Source: Liopterus haemorrhoidalis
Taxonomy: Eukaryota > Arthropoda > Insecta > Coleoptera > Dytiscidae
Assembly: GCA_963971575.1 (NCBI GenBank)
Contig: OZ020613.1
Coordinates: forward strand, 46,184,739-46,248,738
Length of the DNA stretch: 64,000 nucleotides
Reading direction: 5' to 3'
Shown: piece after piece, positions 21,567 to 32,474 of the stretch
Position numbering within the stretch: the stretch's first letter is position 1
How the letters are laid out: every line of letters begins with the position of its first letter
The notes under the pieces: model-generated
Seen by the model: only the letters and a program-made list of their open reading frames with translations
Databases searched by the model: none
Told to the model about the DNA's origin: nothing
Position numbers and translations under genes: made by a program

Positions 21567-22485
21567 TAATAGTTTAATTATAAACTGTCATTTTGAATAT
21601 TTTATTTTTGCTGTAAATAAAATGTAAAAAGCAATTGAAATTCTGACGTTTACATGGAATATAAAAAAATTTTATTCTCATTTGTGTTTCGTAGCTTTTG
21701 AACCGCGATAAAAATAGTAGGTTTTATATGCAATACTTAAGGAAAATAGGTCATTATTAATGAAAACTAAGTTTTTGAATAAATATTGTTGCTATTTTGA
21801 TGATCAATTTACTAAAAACATATGAAAAATTATATTAACACAAGTTGTTTGGGAGCGCACCGTGGTTTTGTGAAGCCTTGGACAAGACAAACTAAGGCCC
21901 TTCAAAAGTATCAAGTGATTTAAAATACAATTTGATAAGTTTTTTGAGTCATTTCATGGCTTAAGGGCCGGACATGTTAGTGTAAATTTAATTTGTAAGC
22001 GTCAGAATATCAACTGAAATTTTGTTTATAAATTAAATTTGTATAGAATGTCGAAAAAAAATCACACATTTCTTATCAGTAATTTTTTATTCGTGATCAA
22101 AAATTAGGGCTAAAATTAGATTTAAATGAACGTCCCCTTAACAAGAATATAGCTGCGTATCTGTAAGACTTTAGTAAGACATTAGTCTTATACGTTAGTA
22201 CATATGACTAACATAATATAAAATACATACGTTACTTAGTACAAAATTATTCCGTAGAATAGTGATTTACTTTGAGCTTTTTGTGACGTCACCATTATTT
22301 TTGAACAGCCTGTATAATACTGATTAACATGCCCTATTTGTTTAATTATAATACAATGTTATTTGTTAGCTTACAATGTATTTCAGTAAAAATGAATTTC
22401 TTAAACATGTTTTATATGGTATTTTCATTTTTCAGTGTTATTTAAAAAGTATCTAATTGTATCTAGATACAACACTGTTCATATC

Positions 22486-23019
22486 ATAGTCAAATATAAA
22501 CGGTATGCAATTCGACTCGGCCGTCGTCGAGTCAACCCATCGATGATCAACTTGTCAACTCGGCGACGGTGAAAAATTTGATAAATTATTTTGCAAATAA
22601 AATTATACAGGGTAAAGCAACACTTATGTTTACCTCAATTATTTCCTTAATAAAAAGATTTATAAAAATACGGTTCATTTAAAACTTATTTGGGGAAATG
22701 AGGGTCAGACGATAACCGTCAATTATTTTTTGCATTTGTTTTGCAATAGGTATGACAGTAAATAACTTTTCTTCAAATTACACTACACATATTATTTTAC
22801 ATATTATTATAGAACAATATTATATATATTATACATGACAAATTTTTAGAGAAAATCGCATTATATAGCCTTCTAAATGATGACTTATTTATTTGTAAAT
22901 AATGGATATGGTTTTAAACAGAACTATCATTTGAATAACTTGTCCCTTAAATAATCAAATACCAACAAAAAATCATTACTAATCGCAATAAAATATCTGG
23001 TTACTCTATTATATTTACA
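22486..23019. other. Gene C intron segment, nothing recognised
   Basis: AT-rich sequence between two hAT elements. It contains a small GC-rich patch with GACTCGGCCGTCGTCGAGTC-like palindromic words at about 22515-22570, but no gene or complete element that I can identify. Confidence 0.4.
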
Positions 23020-23027
23020 GTATATAC

Positions 23028-23171
23028 CAGGTGTGGGCAAACATGAGGTCAATGAGAGCCGCATTCCGGTTTTTCATGTATTATAAAGAGCCACACCATA
23101 GTTACATCGAGTAGTATTAAATACACAAATTCAAATTTAATTTAATTTAATTAATATGATTACATATTCTA

Positions 23172-23243
<72 letters not shown>

Positions 23244-24355
23244 GTATAAGAAAAATATATGAGAAAGAAAATACAATAATAAAAATAAAATATAATAAAA
23301 AGTATAACATATAACGAAGACCTTTGGTCAAATCTTTGAAATTTAGCACATAAATCGTTAAAGCTGTTCATAGCAATTCTCTTCAAAGATTCACAGTAAT
23401 ATGTTACAATATACAGTAATAAGTCATATGTTGAAATTTGACAGCAAAAATTAAATAAGCATTTTTCTTTCAACGGCAAGTAGATTTGTGCTGCATTTGC
23501 AATGACTAATCCTCTTTCATTTCTAATAATTCTAATTCCCCAGCCGCTTTTTCAACAAGTATTATTTCAGAAATTGAAAATCTATCTTCAATAATTTTAG
23601 AAATAAATGGGTTCACAAAATATGCAAATGTTAGATTTAAAACTTTTCAAATCTGCAAACCTAAGTTTGAAATCTGCTTGCAATTCTTACAATTTTTCTT
23701 TGTATTCATCTAACTTTTCTTCTTTGATACTAATTATAATTGCTTTTACTCGTAGAAAATGATTAAATATTTTGTTCTTACAATTGTACACAAAAAGCCG
23801 AAGTTAAGCTTCAAAACTAAATACAGTTAGTGACATATCAATAGTCATTTTGCTCTTTCCTTATAAAGCTTAATGTGCTTGCAAATGTTCCATTACATCT
23901 GTAAGGAACATTAAGTCAGAAAGCTAAGTTTCATTTTCTAATTATGGAAATCTTTGTCCTTTTTCATTTGTAAATGTTATGATAGGATTTAGGAATTCCA
24001 CAAAACGGCTCAAAACCAAGTTGATAGCCATTTACAACACACCAGAGGGATAAATCACTGGGCAGTTCATCTGTTTCGTCATTTACTCGCAACTCTTATA
24101 AAAAGTTCTTATATTGATATGTTTTGGCATTTGTTTTAATTAAATTTACAATCTGCAAAATAATCTTCCACACATTTTTGTATTTTAAGTTATTCGCTAT
24201 GAGATACCCGTAAAATCCATGTAACAAAATATTAGTTAGTTAATTTAACAAGATTCAGTGAAAAAAGTTCTGAAATAATAATAAAAAAAAACGGATTTAA
24301 ATTTTCAATGCGAGCCGCACTCAACTCAACGAAGAGCCGTATTTACCCACCGTTG
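23028..24355 (-). mobile_element. Degenerate hAT, 1328 bp
   Basis: The left end CAGGTGTGGGCAAA and the right end TTTACCCACCGTTG are inverted hAT termini, flanked by perfect duplications GTATATAC (23020-23027, 24356-24363). GAGCCGC words near both ends are typical of this hAT group. The minus strand between about 23450 and 24200 has coding-like pieces with many stops that may be transposase remains. A (TA)n microsatellite occupies 23175-23239. It lies in intron 1 of gene C, 47 nt from exon 1. Confidence 0.8.
23175..23239. repeat. (TA)n microsatellite
   Basis: About 32 uninterrupted TA units inside the hAT element. Confidence 0.98.
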
Positions 24356-24410
24356 GTATATACTAAAAGTGTGATTTTTATAAGTGTGAGATATGTGTAC
24401 TTTTACTGAC

Positions 24411-24537
24411 CTGTCTCCCATTGACCTGTGTACCCTAATTCAGTCTTGATTTCATTTTCATCAGTATCTTCATATTCTGTCTTAATATAAATTTCTTTTT
24501 TAATAATGACACCGACTTTTGTATCATTCACATCCAT
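24411..24537 (-). CDS. Zinc-finger gene C, first coding exon
   Basis: Begins MDVNDTKVGVIIKKEIYIKT and ends at a GTCAGT donor (24410). The 127 nt leave phase 1, fitting exon 2 at 19982-20113. It contains IKKE, IKTE and IKTE motifs. It is clearly paralogous to gene D exon 1 on the opposite strand 212 bp away (IIKKEVYIKAEYKV...). The bases just upstream of the ATG (TTTTGTTTTAG) look like a 3' splice site, so a noncoding 5' exon may exist. Confidence 0.82.
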
Positions 24538-24748
24538 TCCTAAAACAAAATTCTACAATTTTTTCAAGTTTCTAAATAAGCAAAATTATTTCTAAAAAAA
24601 CTAGCTTTTATAAGTTCGGTATATAGCATCCCGTGCTAATCTCAATATAATGCTCAACACGGATTGCTCTTCCAGAAATTAATGAAGATAGAAGAACTTT
24701 GTTTTTTGGGAAATTAGAAAATAATATTGGCAAAAATTTAACTTAGTC
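24538..24748. promoter_or_regulatory. Divergent intergenic region between genes C and D
   Basis: Only 211 bp separate the two start codons of a head-to-head paralogous pair. Each side has a TTTAG-type acceptor directly before the ATG, so the region may hold 5'-UTR intron ends as well as promoter. No convincing TATA box or initiator is recognised. The role as a shared promoter is inferred from layout alone. Confidence 0.4.
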
Positions 24749-24905
24749 ATGAATAAGAATGATGGGACAGGTTGTAATTTGCATTTCAATGATAACAGAG
24801 ACAGCCAAATAATTAAAAAAGAGGTTTATATTAAGGCAGAATATAAAGTTAACGATGAATATGAAGTGAAGACAGAAATAGAGCAGACAACAGAATGTAA
24901 TAAAG
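24749..24905 (+). CDS. Zinc-finger gene D, first coding exon
   Basis: 157 nt beginning MNKNDGTGCNLHFNDNRD and ending at donor GTCAGT (24906), phase 1. Contains IKKE, IKAE and VKTE. The start is chosen from its match to gene A exon 1 (MNKNN...CVLHFD). Confidence 0.85.
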
Positions 24906-25100
24906 GTCAGTAATGAACACACATACAACTATTTCACATGTAGTACTTTTATTCATATTTTGTTGTCAAAGGCAATATTAGGCGAATTTAAGATATGTTG
25001 GCATATTGAACATATATCGTTGAACATGTTAGTTATCGTATCTGTTATATTTTTACAGTAGGGAATTATTTTATATTTGAGTATTATCCCTTTATTGCAG

Positions 25101-25229
25101 GAATCAAAAAAGAAGTGGCAGACGACGTATGCCACGGTAATACTATCAGAGAGGAGATTTTCATCAAGTCTGAACCTGTGGACTCCAGTAAAGAAGATGA
25201 GTTGGAGAGTTCAGCTGTTCGAAAAACTG
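25101..25229 (+). CDS. Zinc-finger gene D, coding exon 2
   Basis: 129 nt between TTGCAG (ends 25100) and GTCAGT (starts 25230), phase 1 on both sides. Encodes G|IKKEVADDVCHGNTIREEIFIKSEPVDSS with an acidic tail (KEDELESS). Counterpart of the exons at 1684-1815 and 19982-20113. Confidence 0.87.
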
Positions 25230-27155
25230 GTCAGTACAGCTAGTTTAATTGAAACCTATGTTATCAATGAACATAAGCCTCATGTGTAGCCTGCTTTGGT
25301 CCTTCGCTCATGGTGGCTTGTCTCCATCTGTTTCCTGTTCTGCTCGCTCTTTGACTTCCCTGTGGATTTCATTCCAAAGCTCTGTGAGTGATGTCGTCTG
25401 GTGGTTTGCGAAGTATATGCCCCAGCCATCCACACTTCCTCTGACATATTTCTTATTCAGTTTTGGATTTTCCATCGGCAATTATGCAATATTCAATCCT
25501 ATGCTTTTAATCCCTGTAATTACAAGGATTACTTGTAATAACAATGATTACTTGGAATAACAAGGCTTACTTCGGAGTTATGGATTTCTGTTAAACTGGC
25601 CTTCCAATTGTTTGCTTGCTGTGGCATTCAAGCATGTTTAGCTTCTGTTCACCAATTCTCTAGGACGGTTTAGGAATAAACAAATCCAAACTGTTCACTA
25701 CTATTTACTAACTGATTATTAAAATATTTACACCACATTAAATTTTGAATAGAGAACAATAAGTTTAAATTATAGTTAAATAAATAAGTTAATAATTTGA
25801 ATAATTTAAAATAAATTAATAAAATGAGACTAGCTCGAATTTTAACATATTTCCCTCGAGAAGTTGCAATAGGGCCATATATTAGTATTACGGGGGTAGA
25901 AGGGAAGCCAATTTCACGCGTATTTGTATTATGTTTTAAATTTGCAGTTCGCATTCAATTTTATAAAAACATGTTGGTTTTAGATATGGTCGTGAAAATT
26001 GATGACCTTATATAAAACACTAAATCTTTTTCATAAATTATCATTTGAAGACCCTGGGATAAGAAGGATTTAAGCCACAAAACTGAGTTTTTGAGTTATT
26101 TCATTTAGAATATTTTAGAAGAATCTATAAATCGTATGCACGTTATTAAACAATTTTTAATATACGCAAGATCTTTAATATATTCAATAATATTTACTAG
26201 GATGGAAATAGTGTAAATAATGTTTACATGTTAATAATAATAACGATTTTTGTTTAAAAAATGAGGCATGTAGCCTTTTTATATTAAAATATATCATACT
26301 TTTCATGGCTTGTATTCTTTTTATGCAAACAATCATAATTAATTATTTAATTACAAAACAATATTAATGTTACAATCAATAACAAGAAAACTGTCCCTCT
26401 AAAAAAATCTGTATTGTTCAAAATTAAATATTCAACTGTCGGATGAATGTTTTGTTATGATCTAATAATAACAGGTGCCATATTAAATTCAGCTACTCTG
26501 GTTCTTCATTTTCCGGAAAATCATCATTAATTTCGTCAACTTCATTATTAAATCCGCTTAAACTGGTATAAAAGCCATGATGTATTGGCGGTATATATGG
26601 TAAAAGTTTCTTTGTCTTTAATTTTTTTGAAATTAACTCTAATAGGACCAACGTACTTTGGTTTCAATTATTTTAAATTATAACAAATTGATCTACCCCT
26701 TTTCGCTATTTTACACATACATATTTTACAAACACAGTATTTGGATAATTGGTATCAAATTTAAAACAACGTACATTGCAAAATTTTAAAGGCTCTTTGT
26801 CTATGAATAAGAACCCATCTTGAAAACACTGTGGCTTATGACCATATTCTGCAAATTTCAACGAAAAATATCTGAATGGCAAAAACAATATTTCGATTTA
26901 TTTCTGCCATCAGTTATTGAAATGTTAAATTATATTTTTGTGTAGCAAATATCGTTTTTACGATCATAATCCAATAAACAACTAAAAATTATACAAAGTG
27001 TGGCTTGTAGCCTTCTTATCCCAGGGTCTTCATTTATACTATGATGTTGGTTTTAGAATTTATAATTGTTCCTGTAGCGTGATGACTTTGAAATAATTTT
27101 TTCATTTTATACTGAAAACATGGCATAATATAAACTGAAATTATTTTTGTTTCAG
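25230..27155. other. Gene D intron 2
   Basis: 1.9-kb intron. The first 800 bp have no recognised feature. The second half is largely one TIR element (26048-27033). Confidence 0.6.
26048..27033. mobile_element. TIR DNA element of unknown family, 986 bp
   Basis: A 21-bp inverted repeat beginning GAAGACCCTGGGATAAGAAG bounds the segment at both ends with no mismatch that I can see, followed by ATTT on either side as a possible 4-bp duplication. A 60-codon minus frame (26706-26888) contains Cys/His-like spacing but nothing I can name. It is in intron 2 of gene D, with its right end 122 nt from exon 3. Confidence 0.65.
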
Positions 27156-27314
27156 AGATTTACGACACTGGGAAGACATATTGCACGTCATCTATTTACG
27201 ATATGTCTCAGAATAACTACAAAACAAATATTATTATTACTGAAGAGATTGACATCAAGTCTGAATGTGGAGATGACAGCGACTATGAAGCGAGTGCAGC
27301 TAGACAAGATATAG
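27156..27314 (+). CDS. Zinc-finger gene D, coding exon 3
   Basis: 159 nt, acceptor TTTCAG (ends 27155) and donor GTCAAT (starts 27315), phase 1. Encodes E-I-Y-D-T-G-K-T-Y and then EEIDIKSECGDDSDYEAS, another acidic module with one IKSE motif. No counterpart was found in gene C, so gene D has one acidic exon more. Confidence 0.8.
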   Translation, partial: RFTTLGRHIARHLFTICLRITTKQILLLLKRLTSSLNVEMTATMKRVQLDKI

Positions 27315-27364
27315 GTCAATTAATAATTCAATATTGTTGTATTTGTTGCAAGCTTAAAATACTA

Positions 27365-28064
27365 CTCCCTCCGTCCGAAAATATGGTATACATTTACAAT
27401 TCTAATTAATTAGAATGATTTTATTTATGAAATAGTTACAAATATCCAGTAAACAAAGAAAAACACAAAAAGTTTTAATTAAACAAGAACGTCGCTGACT
27501 CCACAGCTTGTATGGAACATGATAATGTTGTTCGTAATCGTCTCTTATGATGAAGTTTTGCCTTATTAATGAGCGGAATCTTATAGGAATTCCCTCATTT
27601 TGCTAACATGGTTGCTTCTAGACAAGTTCGCAATGTTAGAAACACATTATCAGGGGTTTGTATGTTTAATGCATTTTGTACGTATTCAATCAGTTCATCG
27701 ATTGTATTCGGTATAACTGTATGATGTAAGGATTGTATAGAATTGAAAAAGCCAAGATCCAATACATTAAAATCTGGACTATTTGGCGGTTGTTATTTAA
27801 GTCGATTAGGAACTTCCTTGCAATTCAACACAATTTTGATCAAAATTCGCCATTTTGTTGGAACAGTGGTGTCAATTTAATTCTAAAATATGCGGATTTT
27901 TTTCTGTGAATTACTTTTGATATATGCAAATCATTTGCGCGCCATTTGTTTATAAGTTGCCTAGCAACCACTTATTTAGAAACAAAAACAAAAAAAGAAA
28001 ATATTACTTTCGTTAACCCCACATTTTTTTAAGTGTTGTATACCATATTTTCGGACGTAGGGAG
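27365..28064 (-). mobile_element. Truncated plant-type mariner with Stowaway-like ends, 700 bp
   Basis: Inverted ends CTCCCTCCGTCCGAAAATAT / CTCCCTACGTCCGAAAATAT with TA duplications (27363-27364, 28065-28066). The minus strand encodes a transposase C-terminus: QPPNSPDFNVLDLGFFNSIQ, then DELIEYVQNAL and EATMLAKxGNxYKIP, with at least one stop. The NSPDFNVLDLGFF block is that of plant-type (DD39D) mariners rather than the D,D34D group. Only the last aspartate region survives. It lies 50 nt inside intron 3 of gene D, antisense. Confidence 0.8.
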
Positions 28065-28066
28065 TA

Positions 28067-29185
28067 GTATTTACTGACCAGGAGTTTTATGGTGCTTTCT
28101 TAAAACTGTATTTTTAAACAGTATCTGACAATTAATATGCCATTTCTCGTATGCAACAAATTTTATGCCATGCATCCTGGCAGCACTGTAAAACTAAGCA
28201 AAAAAAATCAGCTGTGGCCACCACAGGACCGACCGCCATCACAAAGTACTTGTTTAGTTTATGCTGCTTTATCAAAAAATGTCTCATATAAAAGTTGTTA
28301 GTTATTGCATTTATAGTAACTTTTGTTAAATACATTTTTTTGATGTATTTCTCTGTTGTGAAATACTCGCAAAAATCTTAAAACCGACACGAGTAAACTC
28401 TTATTTCTAGTTAATCGATTTTTATCAAAAGTTGACTAACTCATGCCACTGATGTCAAAAGCTTAAATATGAAGATTCATAAAAATCCTTATAGCCGAAT
28501 TTGCTCTGCACGTGTACATGGACCGACCGACAGACAGACAGACAGACCGACAGACATCATGCTAAAAATAATCAAAACGTTATGTAGGGGCCTCAATTCG
28601 TGGAGATTCATCGAGATCTCGAAATGTCAAAATCGGTATGATCACAATACCTCCCTTATACAGGGTGTTTGTTTGAAACGGGGCACCCCGAAAATCTCCT
28701 TTATTTGTAAAGATACAAAAAATCTTCAGAACAAAAGTTAAACTAGACAAAAAGGCCCATCTAAAGGTTACTATAAGAATTCTGAGACACTTCCGGTTTC
28801 ACCGGAAATTATGTCAACTTTTGATCAAGCATAGGGAATCGATAATTTTATATTTTTTTCCTAAAAGTACATTAAATTAGCTTTACAATGACATCAAAAA
28901 ATCATATTTTTATGTTAACCATTTCAAAATGGCGACCATTTATTTACAAAATAATAATCAACATAAGTTTTACAAAGTTAAACGTAGCAAGCTTTGAAAA
29001 CAATAAAAAAAAGAAACAAAATATCTCTAAAATAAACTGTTATAACTAGTTATTATATGAAATAACTTAAATTTAAATTTTTCAAATAAATGTTTTATAA
29101 ATAATAAGAGTTTAATAGTTTATTTTGCTTATTTTTGTTTTAGAGTTTTAGAGTTAGAAAAAACTAAATCTATTTTAATTTACAG
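28067..29185. other. Gene D intron 3, remainder
   Basis: Mostly unrecognised AT-rich DNA. A dispersed-repeat-like block at about 28485-28700 contains a GACA/GACC microsatellite (28520-28556) and the phrase TACAGGGTGTTTG common in insect repeats. Confidence 0.45.
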
Positions 29186-30180
29186 TTAGAAGAACATCTT
29201 CCAGCAATCAATATTCGTCAGTGTCATATAACAAGTGTATACAATCCACAACACCAAATAAATGTAATGTATGTGGCAAAACATTTGAAAGCGCCAGTTC
29301 CCTTCTTCAACATAAACAAGTACACTCTATAGGGAACTCATTCAGTTGTGAGCTCTGTAATAAAGCATTCAGAGTTAAGAGCAGTCTTGATAATCACAAA
29401 CGAGTTCATACTGGCGAGAAATTATTCAAATGTGATCAGTGTGATAAAGCATTTGCACAATCAGCTAATCTCATTAGTCACAAAAAACTACATTCTGGTG
29501 AGAGACCATTTAAATGTGAGCAGTGCAATAAGGCATTTATACAGTTATCACATCTGAATTTTCACAAAAAAGTACATTCCGGTGTGAAACCATTTAAATG
29601 TGAACAGTGTAATAAATTCTTTTCCCGGAAGCATAATCTTATTAGTCACAAACTGATACATTCTTTTGAAACGCCATTCAAATGCGAACAGTGTAATAAA
29701 TCATTTACTGGGTTATCAACTCTTGCAATTCACAAACGAATACATTCTGGAGAGAAACCATTTCAGTGCGAACTCTGTAATAAAACATTTAGAATAAAGG
29801 ACACTCTCGTTAGACACAAACGAGTTCATTCTGGGGAGAAACCATTCAAATGTGATCAGTGTAATAAAGCATTTACACAATCATCAGATCTTACTAAACA
29901 CAAGCGAATACATTCTGGAGAAAAACCATTCAAATGTGTTCAATGCAACAAAGCATTTGCAGATTCATCAGGACTCATTACTCACATACGAATACATTCT
30001 GGTGTGAAACCATTTAAGTGTGATCAATGTGATAAATCATATACACAGCCATCACATCTCATTAACCACAAACACACACATTCTGCAGAAAGATCTTTCG
30101 AATGTGAGCATTGTAATAAAGTATTTAGAGCAAAGAGTAGTCTCGTTAGACATAAACGACTGCATTCTGAAGACACATAA
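29186..30180 (+). CDS. C2H2 zinc-finger protein, terminal exon of gene D (eleven fingers)
   Basis: Acceptor TTTACAG ends at 29185. The exon opens V-R-R-T-S-S-S-N-Q, equivalent to the terminal exons of B, C and E, and runs to a stop at 30178-30180. Joined to 24749-24905, 25101-25229 and 27156-27314 the message is 1440 nt, 479 codons plus stop. Residues 1-148 are acidic with six psi-K-x-E sites. Residues from about 176 onward form eleven consecutive C2H2 fingers with mostly HSGEKPFKC linkers; the first (KCNVCGKTFESASSLLQH) matches the only clean finger left in pseudogene E. No break is seen, so this is the best-preserved member of the cluster. The role is presumably sequence-specific DNA binding in the nucleus; targets are unknown. 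The second half of intron 3 and the 3' flank (30181-30924) show nothing else. Confidence 0.88.
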
Positions 30181-30924
30181 TTTAAATGTGAGCAGTTATA
30201 AAGTCGAAGCTGATATCATCATTATATTAAAATGTATTAAGAGAGCATCTATATCTGAAGGACTGAGAGTAACTACTAGGCACTGTTTGCAAAACAGTGT
30301 TGAACAGAGAGAACGTAAATAATGTCAAGGTGTCTGCAAATTTTGGAATTGTATAATTCCCTGTATTTTCTAGATAATTTTTTGATAAAATTTAGGGTTT
30401 CATAAATTAACAACGCGAAAACTTTTTTTTATTTTTTTTGTGTGTAATTATTAGCATTTTTTAGACATTGCCAAGAAATACTTATATTGTCAATCAAGTG
30501 TCGGCTTATTCGGTAGAAATTATGGCTAACTGTTGGACATGGAATATTGAATTTGCTTTCTTAATATTTTTTTGTGTGGTATCAAAAGAATGCTGTTAAA
30601 ACATAATGTAAGGAACTTTTAAAATTTTTTAATTTTGATTTATTTTATGTAGGGTATTAATTTAGAAGTTTTAATAAGTAGATTGCCATATTATAAATAA
30701 TTTTCAAAATATTGACGTGCCTACAGCAAAAAATATTCACCATGCAAGCTTCCTGTTGGCCGCTTTCATTTCGCCCTCTTAATAAATGCGTTTCTTCGCG
30801 GTGATTAATTTTTGTTTACAGGTGTGAAGACGTACGCGACACAAAATTAGGTTAAATATCGTAAATTGTCGCGTTAATAAGACGGTTTTACGCATAAAAA
30901 ATAATTGGAAGCATCTATATTTTA

Positions 30925-31095
30925 CAGTGTGTTTCGGTTCAAGCACAAGTACTTCTGCCAGTACTTGCACAACTAACTGGCATCGTGTAACCGGGCCAAA
31001 CAGGCCTAAATGTCCTAATTACACTGTGTCTTACAAACATCCATGCCCTGACCGGGATTCGAACCCGGGCCCTCTACGCTACCAAGGCCGACAGA
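30925..31095 (-). mobile_element. tRNA-derived SINE
   Basis: On the minus strand the segment begins CTGTCGGCCTTGGTAGCG, contains a perfect pol III B box (GGTTCGAATCC) in a T-arm-like stem (CCCGGGTTCGAATCCCGG), then GGCATGGATGTTTGTAAGAC. The B-box stem followed by GGCATGGATGTTTG is a layout I recognise from insect SINEs. A complete tRNA cloverleaf cannot be folded, so it is not a tRNA gene. Confidence 0.65.
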
Positions 31096-31355
31096 AAAAA
31101 GTTTTTTACAATGATTTGATTTATGTTGAGCACTGGTGATCTACGTGCCTAGTCGCGTAACGAATATCAAGCAAAAAACAACAAACTTGCCTGAAATTCA
31201 TAATTAAATTGAATTTAAAATCCATATTTATCTTTGATTTACAATCGGATTTAAGTAAAACAAATGCTACTTCATTCAGAAAATTCGAGGTATAGTTTAA
31301 AATTCTGTGAGAACTCCAGGATTTCTTGTAGACATCTTGAATGTTTCTCGGCGCC

Positions 31356-31498
31356 ATAATGCCCGGTTTCATAAAAGTCTTAAAATTAGATGTAAGCGTA
31401 AACTCGATGTTAAACACAAAATTGCTTAGCAACGCGATGCGTTTTAATAAGTTTTAGCTTACATCTAGTTTTAAAAATTTAATTCAACCGGTCATAAG
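31356..31498. mobile_element. Short MITE, about 143 bp
   Basis: CCGGTTTCATAAAAGTCTTAAAA...AGATGTAAGC on the left pairs with AACCGG at the right end and, reversed, AAAACTAGATGTAAGC. The arms are imperfect, about 35 bp. TAA/TA lies at the edges. The surrounding 31096-32160 has no other recognised feature. Confidence 0.5.
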
Positions 31499-32474
31499 TG
31501 TAGCAAAGTGCGGAGGGGAAACAATATAGCCGCCATATTAACTATGGTTAAAAAAATAGCTTATATCCATGTAATACCTGCATTAATATTAGTTTTTTGT
31601 TCGTGTTTTTAAAATTAGTATCATTAAAATGTTGTACATAATCCATAATTAAAAATAGAACACCATATTCTACAGATTTTATTTAATATCCTTTAAACAG
31701 TGTTATATTACTACAAATTATTCTACAAGACGGCTTTTTATTTCTATTACATTTATATATTGGGCTGCCACTTGTACATAATTCAAATTCTGCAAGTCCG
31801 GAGATCTATTTTTTAAAATATATATTTAAGAAAGTATTTAAAATATATATTTATTAAAAAGGTATTTTTTGTTATTTCGGTATAAATTTTAAATGATTCT
31901 GTAATAAAAAATGATAGTAACATTTTTTAACACAAATTTATTTATTTAGTTGAACACAAATACATAAGTAAGTAGATATATTATAAATATATTTTTATTT
32001 TTTTATGAAATGTGATGTTAGGCGCAAATTTTCTGGACTATATTTTTTTAATTAAATTTGAATTCATTTCGAGTTTTTAGTAAAATTGAATAGCTCCTGA
32101 TGCTGAATGCAATAAAAAAAAAATTGAGTTACATATTACAAGAAATAGAAGAAAAAAAAACATAGTTGTCCGGTTTAGTTGAGTTTTTGCTGTGAATTTT
32201 TATCTGTTAGTACAGTTTATTTTGTGTTTTAAAATAAAATTTTATTGTATTTAATATCATATAATCAGTGTAGTATTGATCTGTGTATAAAGTTTACTTC
32301 TTAGTAACTTTTTAGTAATTAATTGTGTTTACACGAAATTTAATTTTGCTTAAAAATATTTACTTTTGTAAACCAGGGTTTCAAACCTACATTTACAGTC
32401 AACTACTTAATATTGTAATATTTCTCAATTAATCAATAATATAATCAATAGAGTGCATAACTTGTACTGTAATC

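Larger units (their letters stand above)
20130..22477. mobile_element. hAT element disrupted by a mariner
   Basis: Inverted ends beginning CAGTGTTGTA, with TATCTAGATACAA and TAGATACTTTTT following on both sides. Flanking 8-mers TTCAGATC (20122-20129) and TTCATATC (22478-22485) match at 7 of 8 positions. Without the 1285-bp mariner the hAT is about 1.06 kb with no transposase, so it is non-autonomous. GTATCTAGATAC palindromes are repeated near the left end. Confidence 0.8.

Noticed and set aside
23137..23479. Minus-strand frames with YIYIYIYI
   Set aside because: Translation of the (TA)n microsatellite at 23175-23239.
27203..27409. Independent 68-aa protein
   Set aside because: It is exon 3 of gene D read through the GTCAAT donor into the intron and the mariner end.
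31035..31090. tRNA gene suggested by GGTTCGAATCC
   Set aside because: Only the T-arm/B-box half folds. The downstream GGCATGGATGTTTG sequence matches a SINE body, and no anticodon arm can be drawn.
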